Positions 10,501-21,091 of a stretch of 31,380 nt of DNA are shown here, piece after piece. Each line of letters begins with the position of its first letter. Positions within the stretch are counted from its first letter, which is position 1. A model generated the notes under the pieces. The model was not told where the DNA came from, made no database searches, and was given only the letters and a program-made list of their open reading frames with translations. Origin of the DNA: Beroe ovata (Eukaryota > Ctenophora > Nuda > Beroida > Beroidae); assembly GCA_946803715.1 (NCBI GenBank), contig CAMPET010000049.1:196863-228242 (forward strand), written 5' to 3'. A program made the translations under genes and the position numbers.

Positions 10501-13500
10501 TTTCTCCCAATTCAACGTTCACTCCGAGGAAGGGACACAAAACGTGAGGCGAGTAATTGAGGACGGAATCAGGATCTCTGACGATATCGTCTTCCAGTTT
10601 CTCGGGTGCTCCAACTCCCAGCTGAGGAGCCAGGGTCTGTGGCTCTTCTACCCTCAGTGCCCGGTCAACATTGAGTCCATCAGGGATAGTGTTGGAGATC
10701 TTAACAAGATGAAAACAACCCAAAAGTACGTTACTAGGATGGGTCTAGCCTTCACTGCTACAGATTTCTCCCTGTCACAAGAGGTGGAGATTGAGGAGAT
10801 TGATGAGGTTGAGCGCATTGTTGGTAACAAGCGATTCATATTCAGCGATGGAGTAGGCCGCATCTCGCCACTGGTCAGGGATATGATCATCAAAGAGAAG
10901 TATGGGGACAATTACCGAGATCAAAACCGTCCCGTAGCGTTCCAGGTCCGAGTAGGTGGCTGCAAGGGCATGGTTGCTGTAGATCCCTCCTTGGGTGACC
11001 GTCCAGTCCTCCAGATAAGACCTAGTATGAAGAAGTTTGAGTCGCAGCACAAGCAGATTGAACCATGTGGATATTCTGGTCCCCGGGAGCTGTACATGAA
11101 CAGGCAGGTCATAGCCATTCTGAGAACGCAGGGAGTGCCCGACAACAACTTCATAACCCTCCAGAACAGGAGCCTCCTAGAGCTGGCAGACATGCTGACT
11201 TCCGAGGAATTGGCAGCGTACGAAATGGGAAGCAAGCTGAGGGTAAGGACATCTGATCTTGCGAAGAGTTGTGTAAGGATAACTACGGAACCATTCCTAC
11301 GGAGACAACTCGTCTCCCTGTACAAGTTCAAGATACGAGATGCAATTGCGAAGACCCGATTCAGGATTGACCACGACAAAGGCCGGCAGATGAAGGGAAT
11401 AATGGACGAGACTCATACTCTTAACTACGGTGAGATATTTGTACAGTACACTGACCTTGCCAACTATAGCCATGCTAACAACAAGATCATTCTGGAAGGG
11501 GACGTGTTCATCACTAAGAATCCTTGCCTACACCCTGGGGATCTGAAGAAGGTGAAGGCAGTGGATGTTCCGGCGCTTCATCATCTCTATGACGTCATAG
11601 TGTTCCCTGCAAAGGGGCAGAGAGACCATCCTAATGAGTTGTCAGGATCCGATCTTGACGGAGATGAGTACTTTGTCTGTTGGGAGAAGAGTCTCATGCC
11701 CCAGAAGAGTTTCGAGCCTGCCGACTTCTACATCGAACTCATTGAGCCATCTAATGAGGCAAGTGCCGAACCTCCAGCCCCTATCACAGAGAGAGAAATC
11801 AATGATTTTGTATTCAACTACATCACCAAGGGCTCTAAACTGGGGCAGATCAGCAACGCTCATGCTATTTGGGCTGATAGAAAGGAACATGGTGTTGCTT
11901 CTGATATGTGTTTGAAGTTGGCGAATAAGCACAGTGAAGCAGTTGACTTTATTAAAACGGGCATAGCACCTGAGTTTCACTATGCCGAGAGGAGTTTAAT
12001 CTATCCTGACTGGATGATGAAGCCAGACAAAGCATCGTACTGCAGTAACACTGCAATTGGCAAGATGTTCCACGTTGTAGAGGGTCTGGAAACGGCGGTC
12101 CTCCATCTGAATCTTAGTGACGGGAGGATAGACAGAGATGCGATCTTCCTATTGGATACGCCTCCCACTGAGGAGGAACTCGCTAGTGCTGAGAAGATCT
12201 ACACCGCATACTGCACCGAGCTGTCAAACATCATGGTGGCATATGGTATTCTGGATGAGGGAGACATAGCAGCAGGATGTCTCAACACCATCAAACAGAG
12301 CCTCGCCAAGGAACATGAGAGAAACTATGACATGAGGGAACATTGCCTGTCCATGTACCGCTCTTTGCAGAAGAAATACAGAAAACAGTTCTTTGAGACA
12401 CTTGGCGTGTCGCAAGAAGCGTGGAAGCATGAGGAGGAGCGAGCATTGAGACAGGCAGCTGCCTGGTATTGGGTGACATACAAGCCTAACCCTGACCGAC
12501 ACCAAGGACTCATCCTGCTCAGTTTCCCCTGGTGTGTTGCGTCGATTCTTATCAAGATCCCTGAGCTCATGAAGTTGAACAGAAACACGTCTCCGTCGGT
12601 AAGGGGCCATCTCAAGGCCGAGTTGAAGTCTTGGTATGATCACAAGGCTAGGAGCGCGGATGATAGGAGGAATAAAGCGCTGCACGTCCAGTCTCTGCTC
12701 TCCAGAATTGATCGGAACATGGTGATGGACATTAGCAGGCACACCTACGGTATCCTACCGGGGCTGACATTGATATTCTTTGTGGACAAGATGCCCTACG
12801 CATTCGCTAGTGATATCACTGATGAGACCATGCAACGCCTGGGTAGCCAGGACCAGCGACAACTTGGCCAGATGATAGATGATTTCAAAAAGTCAAGTGG
12901 ATATCGCGCAGTCAGCGAGATTGAGGTTGATGCAGCTTCCTCAAACATGAAAGTGATTCTCACAAGTGATGGGAAGTATCTTGACAAAGTCAACCGCATC
13001 AAAGCTTACTGTCACAAATATGATTTTCTAGGACACGCTATGTTCATTGTACTCAACTGGGCAGAAAGGAATGGGATAACCAATGGGGAGGACGCAGATC
13101 TTGCACTTAGTTTCATTGAGTTCATGCTGCAGACCAGCCAGATTCTACCCATCATGGATAATTTTCCCTCGGGGGATCATGGTATTGTGATTGGGAAGTA
13201 TCCTCATAATGACACCCCCAAACTTTTCCTCAAGTTCCTAAAGTGGGTTATCAGGAATTCGTTCCTTCACGAAGATTCTATCCTGGACATGGATTTGCTG
13301 AGTGATGCCTTCGACATCCTCTCCACTGAGAAGTGTCTCATTGCTGCCATGAGGGAATACCACTTCGTCTCTTACTCCCTCAAGTTCGAGTCTACTGAAT
13401 CATTCACCCAACTGAGTATCATCCGAAAGAAGGAGAAGAAAATGTGCTTCAATATCGCAAGGGCGACGTCATTCTGTGCTACCTATTTCAATGATCCGGC

Positions 13501-15574
13501 TCGGATTACTGCACTGTTTGGTAAAAGCTCTGGGATAGAGATAAAGATTAGGGAGACAGACTTGGGAGGAGTGCCGTCACTTGTGCTGGAGATTTGGGGC
13601 AAAAACCCGCAGAAGATGAATGAGATTGCAGATGCCCTGGAAATCGACGAAAACAAATTCCAATTATTTGGAAACTATCTCTTTGTCTCGGATCCAGAAT
13701 ACAACCAACTCAACTTCGTGGCATCTGAGAATCTTGAGAAAAGGATGGACAAATACATGCATCGCCAGAGGTATGAGGGAAGGAACCGCGATAAAGCCGA
13801 TTTGATCCACAAGATTCTGCCCCTGTACTACAGTGACAACATGAAGGAGCTAGTGAACAATGAAATCATGAGAAAACTCCGACTCATGAGGGATGGTCTC
13901 TACAACCAGGTATCACATGGCAACTTGGAGATGAACACAACTTTCGGCAAGTTAGAAGTAAAGAGGTTTGAGACAGGGATGTTGGAGAAGGAACGCATGA
14001 GCCTCAACAAGGAGAACAAAGCTGCAATTCTGAAGAAATTGAAAGGGATCACCAAGTCACACAACAACAAGGATACTGATGTGAGCTATGTTTTTGAAAT
14101 ACTCTATGAGGGAATCTATTACAACCTCACATTTGATAAAGACTACAAGCCGATCTCTCTTTCCCTCCAAGACATAGTTTGGACCGACATGATGATTCTC
14201 AATGACAGAGGCATGGATTTGAACCTTCTCATGACATCAACCCATCAACTGAAGGGACCCAGTCTGAATCATCTGCCCCTGACTTACCATCTGAAACATG
14301 GAACCGTGTGGATTGAGAGAGTGGACAAGCAGAAGGGCATTCAGATGGCGACCAAGGAAGATATCCCCTGTTTCATAATCTCAATCCAGGTGGTCACAGA
14401 AACGAAGTACAATTTCACCAAAGATCCAGCTCTCAAGGATTTCCTGTTCAGAGAACGTAACATTGATGTGTACCGTAGCTTTGACAAGGACTATATCAAG
14501 TTTCAAAAATCTTTCACGGAAATGAAGCTGACCACTAAGATGGGCACATTGAATCATCCTGAACTGATCAGGCGCTATCAACAAGTTGCGCTCGACCTTG
14601 CAGAGGTGAGGAAGAATTACCCTAGCTCAGGGGGGAATCCTGGGAAACGGAAACCCGACGCTATCCCCAAACTACCTCGTCGTCCACTACCGAGCAGCAG
14701 AGGGAACCACTCGCCACGGATTGGGTTGTGGACACAGGACCACGCCCCAACTGCTGCTCCGCCAGCCGTTCCATCTGCAGCCCCATCTGTCGATACAACA
14801 AATGGTTCGCGATCACTGTTGTCAAACAACTTGATTCAGCAGCAAAGTAACCTCGGCGGAGTTTGTGATTCTGAGGTTTCTCAGCCGACAAGTTACGCAA
14901 CATCGTACAATTCCAACATCCCCCCGTCTACAAGCAACAGTGTGGCTCGGTTGGCAAGGAGTTGCCATGCTCGCTCAATGCATGACAGTCCTGAAGAGGA
15001 TAATATCCTGGATGAAATAGTGTTTAGTGTGGGTGAGGTTGAGAATGCGATCAACAACATACCAGGGTTCCATGAACCAGGGTCTCCGAGCAGTACACCT
15101 GTTCTGACCACCTTGCGCTCTCCCGTTACTGCCGAAAACGTTGGACTAGTCCAAACACACGAGGATTTCAACAGAGCATTGCGTCCTCAGCATGGTGAAA
15201 TGGCTCATGATGATATCCGTGCATCAGCACAGGATGTCTCCACTCTTCATGTAGCTACCGACTCCAGCTCACCGATGATATACCCAGCTTTAAACATCCC
15301 CAACCTGGAAACCGGTACTGACCCATACCAAGAACCGGACATTCATGATCCACCATCCCCCTTTTCTGAAATTGAAATGGAGCCTCCGAATGAGGAGCGT
15401 GAAAAGTGGCCATCTCCAGTTCTTATGGATAACGATGCGGAAGCAAGTGATTGCTCAGAGACTGATAGTTGTCCGGACAAGGACAAAACCCCATCATCCG
15501 GTTCAGATATCGAAGTCGTGCATACTTATGAACCCCTCATAGAGACCCGACAGACGGACGAGATAGGATGCTAG
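7515..15574 (+). CDS. Eukaryotic RNA-dependent RNA polymerase (RdRP, RNAi amplification type)
   Basis: Exons: 7515-7592, 7782-7926, 8833-9029, 9186-9260, then 9752-15574, all GT–AG with matching phases (165 + 1,940 codons; 5' end not found). Such enzymes copy RNA templates to make dsRNA or small RNAs in silencing. The core shows, in order, FSDGVGRIS (residue ~529 of the visible protein), a FQVR..GCKG segment, QIRPSMKKF, a GVPD segment and the catalytic DLDGD at about 799, inside SGSDLDGDEYFV. The last ~310 residues (from about 14620) are Pro/Ser-rich then acidic, and look disordered. The giant last exon contrasts with the small upstream exons. An open frame continues upstream to an ATG at 9668, but that lies in the intron; TTCTTCACAG just before 9752 fits a splice acceptor, and the upstream exon ends in the right phase. 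Confidence 0.92.
7960..8800 (+). repeat. Minisatellite in an RdRP intron
   Basis: About twenty degenerate units of roughly 36 bp with a core like CTTGACACCAAGTCTCCACT fill the intron 7927-8832. Higher-order copies exist: about 7964-8030 resembles 8467-8530, and 8282-8338 resembles 8600-8656. The long ORFs over this region follow from the unit sequence. Units are contiguous and variable, so this is not a CRISPR array. Confidence 0.92.
9396..9548 (+). pseudogene. Truncated second copy of the start of the last RdRP exon
   Basis: Positions 9268-9548 repeat 9590-9904 with about 5% substitutions and a ~30-bp gap. The region includes the intron end, the TTCTTCACAG acceptor and the first 51 codons of the last exon. 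It stops at the N (9549). The encoded differences are mostly conservative (for example Lys/Arg, Ile/Val). It looks like an allele left beside the other by the assembler. The intact exon starts at 9752. Confidence 0.8.
9549..9549. other. Single N, assembly join
   Basis: It separates the two copies of the RdRP exon start. About 40 bp of unmatched, C-rich sequence follows it. Confidence 0.85.
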
Positions 15575-16314
15575 AACAGGTTTGCTCTCTATTTCACGAA
15601 AGTCAAACTTTCAATTTGGACCTGAATGCCTTTCTAAAATCAGATCAATCGACATTTTCCCCCTTTTGTAAATAAAAGTTTCATTACAGTTTACCCAGAA
15701 CTGCGACATTCTCAAATTCAGGTATTCGATTACAGCTGTAAGATCATCCCGATGCTCTTTTACTGAAGATTACTGCAACTTTGGCATACGGACGATAGAG
15801 TGACACAAAATGCCGTTTGATACGGTGCACTGCACGGTGTTTTTCAGTTTACACTTACCGTTATCACTATCAGCAACACAGGCTGAACCAATACTCCCAA
15901 AAGTGCACATGAACAGTATAATTGATTACGACATGCACTTTGCCATTTACTTTCGTTCAACTTTCAAGGACAAGTTAAGTTTGAAATTGAATTTAATCTT
16001 AAATTTAATGATTTGATGCTGTCATTAACCAAGTTTTGATTTGTCAGATTTTATCTGATCTCTGTTTCTGACAAGTTTTGATTTCAAAGTTTAATATCTT
16101 TTGTTTCAGTTTTGTTTGTTTATTTTAAATCTTGATCTTTATCACTATAGGTATAATCAGTTACGAGTTGCAGAAACATCACAACTATATTGAAATTGAA
16201 TTATCTTTTTTCTTTCACAATCAAAGATGAACTTACTCTCAGTGATAGTTATGAGTTGAATATATAAATCACAACCTTGTCTTGATCTTGTCTTGTACTT
16301 TCAGACTTACAGTT
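15575..16314. other. RdRP 3' UTR and intergenic sequence
   Basis: AT-rich sequence. It includes a copy of TGTCAGATTTTATCTGATCT starting at about 16044, which closely matches the start of the foldback arm at about 16617 in the GC-rich block. There is no gene. Confidence 0.6.
15671..15676 (+). terminator. Poly(A) signal of the RdRP gene
   Basis: AATAAA about 100 nt after the RdRP stop codon, the usual distance for a short 3' UTR. Confidence 0.65.
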
Positions 16315-16757
16315 ACTCCCTTACCCTACCCTTACTGGCGGAATCGCGGGGGCGCGGGATTTCATTCCTGCACCCTGGCCGCGGCCGCCTGGCAAGAATT
16401 TATACCATCGGCCGCGTCGCGTTCGCGTTGCACTGCCTCATGGCGATGAGCTGACGCCGCGCGAGACGCGAAGCGGTTGGCTGTCGATGATAGGCGATAG
16501 TGGATAGCCCGCTGTCGAGAATTTCATTGCGCGCGCGCCGCAAATTATTCTCGCGGCTCGCGCTCGCGTCAGCTGGGCCTAGCATCACCAGGCAAGACAA
16601 GGGCCAGGGCTATCAATGTCAGATTTTGTCTGACCTCTGTTTCGCGCGCGGCGCGCACGCCTTCATCGAAGGCCGATGTTTCGGCCAATTCGATGAAGGC
16701 GCGCTCGCGCGAGAAAAAGGTCAGGTAACATCTGACAAGGCTATCATCGACAGCCAA
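16315..16757. mobile_element. GC-rich foldback block, probable non-autonomous transposon
   Basis: A sharp island of GC- and CG-rich sequence in an AT-rich region. Positions about 16616-16738 form a long imperfect inverted repeat centred near 16678; both arms contain TGTCAGAT, CTGACCT, a CGCG-rich stretch, CTTCATCGAA and GGCCGA. Outside it, TTGGCTGTCGATGATAG at 16477-16494 is repeated inverted at 16740-16757. A third hairpin lies at about 16515-16553. The left part (CCCTACCCTTACTGGCGG) matches the interior of the MITE at 410-483. No long ORF has recognisable protein content and no clear target duplication was found. Confidence 0.55.
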
Positions 16758-17603
16758 GCTGTTGATTAGTTTGTTATGAAATTAGATTTCGCATTTCACC
16801 AGCCTGCAGCCCATGGGCCCTATGTAATCTCAAATGTTGAATTGTGCCCATGCCAAGTAAAGGATAAACCCTGTCAAGAGCTCGAAAATTCCATTGCAGT
16901 ACGCGCAATTTATTCACAGACATAATCCTTTTCACCATAGATATCATATGAGTCTAACTCTGTTCAATACGAGTCCAGAATGCAAATTTCTGCTTCTGAA
17001 AAGCCAGCACCTGCTTAATGCTTTTGGAAGCTGTGGTCCACTTTTGACAAGCAGCTGTCTGCCTCTGAAAAGTACTTTTTTAACATATATGTCTTCTATT
17101 GGTCATTGGCCCATTAGTAGACTGCAATTTTAGGAATAGAATTGGTGAAAAGTAGGAAATTGGCTTTAGGTGTTAGTGGCATATGTTAGAGTGGTCCCAA
17201 GGGCGTTACTGGTCTTAACTAGATATAGCTAGAAAGACACTAAACCGCTAGCAGATATAGCTATCTCTCTCCCACTCACTAATGCAAAGTATAAATCGGA
17301 TAAATAATTACTCTACTGGGGAAATCGACCAAATCACATACTGAAATAAAAATGTTTATCTATAAAACCACTAAACTAGGACTCTCACTGAAACACAGGT
17401 ACTCACCACACTCACTACTCACCAAACTCACTACTCACTTGAGTCACTATACACCAGAATACTACTAGACTATTGAAAGTACCTACTGACAATTTGGCTT
17501 GACTTTTTTCTTTACCTATTCATATGCACTCAATGATTAGTTTTTCTGCACCATGTTCAGTGACCTGACAGTGTTTCAAGTAGTAAACATTTTCCCTTTT
17601 TAG
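16758..17603. other. Upstream region of the Rac gene
   Basis: AT-rich, with a short CTCACTA-type repeat at about 17400-17450. A pyrimidine-rich run ending in TTTTTAG at 17603 lies four nt before the Rac ATG. No other feature is seen. Confidence 0.5.
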
Positions 17604-17607
17604 CACC

Positions 17608-18519
17608 ATGCAAGCAATTAAGTGTGTTGTTGTTGGTGATGGAGCAGTAGGAAAAACATGTCTTCTCATTTCTTACACCACAAATGCCTTTCCTGGAGAG
17701 TATATTCCTACTGTGTTTGATAACTACAGTGCAAATGTGATGGTCGACGGTAGACCTATCAACCTTGGACTTTGGGATACTGCTGGACAGGAAGATTATG
17801 ATCGGCTTAGGCCCCTTTCTTATCCACAGACAGATGTGTTTTTGATTTGCTTTTCTGTCATTTCTCCAGCTTCATTTGAAAATGTCAGAGCTAAATGGTT
17901 TCCAGAGGTAGGCATTGTAGTCTCAAAATTTAATAGTCATTTATCTTAACTTAATATTTACACAAAGCTTTTTAATTACAAAGTGTTCAACAATTTAACA
18001 TTCTTAGGTGACCCATCATTGTCCCAATGCCCCTGTTATATTGGTTGGTACAAAGCTTGATCTGAGAGATGACAGAGACACAATAGAAGGGCTGAAACAG
18101 AAAAGACTGATACCAATAACATATGCACAGGTACACTATACACTTAACTATATTATTCAGGGAGAAATTACATGATTAACTAATATTGCATACAGTAAGA
18201 TGAGCATGTCAATATTATTGAATCTTTCAGGGACTCTCGATGGCCAAGGAAATACACTCAGTCCGTTACTTGGAATGCTCTGCATTGACACAAAAAGGTA
18301 ATAACTAGGTGCTTATTTGTGAATGGACTAACTATGTTTTTAAACACAATTAATTCTATTATATCCCTGAAATTTAATTGTGTTTACTCCATGATATCAT
18401 CATATTAATTCCAGAATCAATCCATCTCAGGTTTAAAAAGTGTTTTTGATGAAGCCATAAGAGCTGTACTCATCCCTCGTCAGCCACGAAAGAAGAAGAA
18501 TAAGTGCAATCTTCTCTGA
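17608..18519 (+). CDS. RAC1: Rac-type Rho GTPase
   Basis: Four exons (17608-17907, 18008-18130, 18231-18297, 18431-18519) encode 192 residues, the usual Rac length. The start [17 protein letters not shown] is the Rac P-loop (10-17). T35 in switch I, DTAGQ at 57-61, TKLD at about 115-118 and the SAL motif near 157 are all present. The C-terminus has a basic stretch (RQPRKKKNK) before the CAAX box CNLL; a final leucine favours geranylgeranylation and membrane anchoring. Rac cycles between GDP and GTP and drives actin remodelling and, in many animals, NADPH-oxidase control. The sequence is closer to Rac than to Cdc42 or Rho. The ATG follows an AG acceptor by four nt (CACC). Confidence 0.97.
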
Positions 18520-19634
18520 ATTGGACTTCTGAACTTTTGAAACATTATCTCTGGGCATTGGGATGCCTTCTATCATATCATTTTCATCTGGTTGTGGATG
18601 TCAAGGATAAAGCTAAAATAATACATTGCTCGTCAACATTGAGTTGCTTGATACCTACTTATTATACTTATGTTCGTTATAAAAGCTCACAGCCTTGACC
18701 TCAAAAATTATATCATTTTATTTGAAATCATTTCTTACTTTATACTTATGATTATTTAGTTTTAGCCATAGTAAATTACTCCACTGTAACATTGCCATGT
18801 TTGAATTCAATTTCAATCAATCCTGATATGTGAAAATGTATCATTATATTTATTGATATTAGTATTTCATTCTTTATTTAAAATCGAGTAATCTAAAATG
18901 AGGGCAATCTAATGAACTGTGTTATAGTGAAATCAAAATTCTGGTATTCATTGATATTTTAGATTTCTATCAACTTTGTATTGTGAGTCGTTATCAATAG
19001 AGGCATGGAATAATAAATTGCATAAAATTGAGGCTGTATGATCAAGCTATATTAGTCTATTGCTTCGTTTGATAGAATGTGGATGGAAGACCAAGAGAAA
19101 ATGTCACACTTTTCCAAAAAAAAGAAAGATCAACATATTTCTGAACTGCATCCAAGTTTGCAACTATTTTGGCGAATACTGAATAGATTCCATACCTAAT
19201 CCAAGATTGGTCCATACTCCATATTTACTTTATTAGTTGTCATGCTTTTTGATACATTTTCAATCTTTTGGAAGAAATATCTCAACCAAAACGATTTATA
19301 TTATTAATGTGATGCAAAGTTCTTATTTATCAAGAGATTAATCTTTGAGATCGGTTAACATGTCATAATAAGAACAGTTATGGCAGCTTCTGAATTTCTA
19401 ATTTTGAACTTGGTTTATAAATTCTGTAGTCTATTGTAATACTATTCTAAGCTACTGTATACGACATTAAATCTTTTGGAAGTTTTGATGTACTCTTCAC
19501 AAAATCTCATTTATTGATATCCTTGATTAATGATTGCTACTTGATATGATTGAATGTGAATCTTATAAAATAGGTCCCTTACCCTTTGGCACTTCTAAGC
19601 TTACTTATTATTTTATCGATTTTTTCTATTTTAG
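18520..19634. other. Rac 3' UTR and Rac–YIPF5 intergenic sequence
   Basis: AT-rich, with no coding potential recognised. It contains the Rac poly(A) signal and ends in a pyrimidine-rich TTTTCTATTTTAG acceptor-like site at 19634. Confidence 0.6.
19012..19017 (+). terminator. Candidate poly(A) signal of the Rac gene
   Basis: AATAAA about 490 nt after the Rac stop. It is the first clear canonical hexamer I noticed downstream. Confidence 0.5.
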
Positions 19635-19642
19635 GTGTCAAA

Positions 19643-20587
19643 ATGTCACAGGATTTTTATCCAAGTGGTTATAGCATGGGTGAAGACTGGTCTGCACAGT
19701 GGTCGCAACAGCAACCAAGCCCTCAACAATTCACTACACAGACCACTGCTCCATCCCAGACGTATGATCCAAGCCAGTATGCCAACACTCAATATGTGAC
19801 AAGTCAATATGACACCAGTCAATATGCAGCAGGACAGCAGTATGGAGATCAGCAACAGAGCTTCTATTCTACCCCGTCACCTCAACAGGATTTCTACAGT
19901 CCTAGCAACCAGAACTATAACAACAGCAACGCTGCCCAACAACCAGTCAATGACAACTCCTTCTACACTGGTGGTAGTGGTGCTAGCGCTAGTGGAGGCA
20001 GTAGTTTCTACAACCCTAACATGGGTACTATGGGATCTACGGGGGCTGGACAGCATACCTCCGACTCTTTTGAGGACGAACCCCCGCTTATGGAGGAGCT
20101 CGGTATTGATCTCCAGCAGATCTACCAGACCACAATGACGGTCCTAAACCCAAGCAAACCGGCAGCAACGACTCTGATGGACGACCCTGACCTATCTGGA
20201 CCTCTGATGTTCTGTCTGGGATTCGGGAGCTTGCTCCTTCTCTCGGGCAAGATACATTTTGGTTACATCTACGGGGTTGCTCTGGTGGGAGCTGTGGCCA
20301 TGTATTCGCTCCTTAACCTGATGAGTGTCAATGGAGTGTCAGTTAGTGTCACAGTTTCAGTCCTTGGATACTGCATGCTCCCCATGTGTGTCTTAGCTGG
20401 TCTTGCTGCTCTCATCAGTTTGAAGGGGGCATTTGGAATCGTATTATCTGGTTTAACTGTATCATGGGCTGCATTTGCCTCCTCAAAGCTTTTTGTATCA
20501 GTTTTGGCAATGTATGATCAACAACCATTAGTAGCTTACCCTTGTGCAATAATGTATGGTATTTTTGCAGTACTAACAGTCTTTTAA
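19643..20587 (+). CDS. YIPF5: YIPF5-like Yip1-domain Golgi/ER membrane protein
   Basis: An uninterrupted exon of 314 codons. The N-terminal ~155 residues are Gln/Ser/Tyr-rich with QYDTSQY-like repeats. FEDEPPLMEELGID then marks the start of the conserved Yip1 part. Five hydrophobic segments follow from about residue 186 to the end, including GKIHFGYIYG, SVLGYCMLPM and VAYPCAIMYG. In other animals YIPF5 (Yip1A) cycles between ER and Golgi, binds YIF1 and Rab GTPases, and supports vesicle traffic. An upstream in-frame ATG at 19586 would add a hydrophobic 19-residue leader, but TTTTAG at 19634 looks like a splice acceptor and family members begin like the shorter form, so I chose 19643. The N-terminal region is longer than in vertebrates. 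Confidence 0.93.
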   Translation: MSQDFYPSGYSMGEDWSAQWSQQQPSPQQFTTQTTAPSQTYDPSQYANTQYVTSQYDTSQYAAGQQYGDQQQSFYSTPSPQQDFYSPSNQNYNNSNAAQQPVNDNSFYTGGSGASASGGSSFYNPNMGTMGSTGAGQHTSDSFEDEPPLMEELGIDLQQIYQTTMTVLNPSKPAATTLMDDPDLSGPLMFCLGFGSLLLLSGKIHFGYIYGVALVGAVAMYSLLNLMSVNGVSVSVTVSVLGYCMLPMCVLAGLAALISLKGAFGIVLSGLTVSWAAFASSKLFVSVLAMYDQQPLVAYPCAIMYGIFAVLTVF

Positions 20588-21090
20588 TAATGCCCATAAG
20601 ATTTCTTAACTTATTGTTTTCTTAAGCAGGCAAGGTAGACTAAGGGTACTGAATACCTGTTAACCCTAGCAGTTCTTAATTAATTAGGCAAAGCCCTGAC
20701 AATGTGTAGGCGATTGTGTGAGGTTCTATGAGTTTACTTTAGTACATGCCTAATCTAAACCACGAGAACACTTACATCGAATTACACTTACACTGAATCC
20801 TGATAAAATGTAGAAGCATAGATAAAGTCAAATCTTTCAGACTTATTTTAAATTCAGATTTAGTGTACAGTTTGATTTTTGAATTATGTTTTCATTCCAT
20901 AACTGTGTAAATCTTCTCGTAAAAGCAAATTCGTGGGTGTCTGCCAAGTAGGCAAGAGTCACTCAAGAGTTCATGGAACTCTCTTGCACAATACTTTTAA
21001 ATCTTGATTCCATGACCGGAGTAACCAAATCTCTATCAGGATTACTCATAGCATGTTCAAATAACAAAGGATTAATCTGCCGAGTCGCAG
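20588..21090. other. YIPF5–MED12 intergenic sequence
   Basis: About 500 bp between two same-strand genes. It contains a small palindrome, GAGTTCATGGAACTC, near 20968. No AATAAA was noticed. It ends in GTCGCAG one nt before the MED12 ATG. Confidence 0.5.
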
Positions 21091-21091
21091 G

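Noticed and set aside
16315-16757. Bacterial contamination in the GC-rich block
   Set aside because: There is no N at its borders, no coding content is recognisable, and it shares motifs with the MITE at 410-483 and with flanking sequence at 16044.
19586-19642. ATG at 19586 giving YIPF5 a hydrophobic leader
   Set aside because: A splice-acceptor-like TTTTAG sits between it and 19643, and the family begins with the hydrophilic N-terminus.
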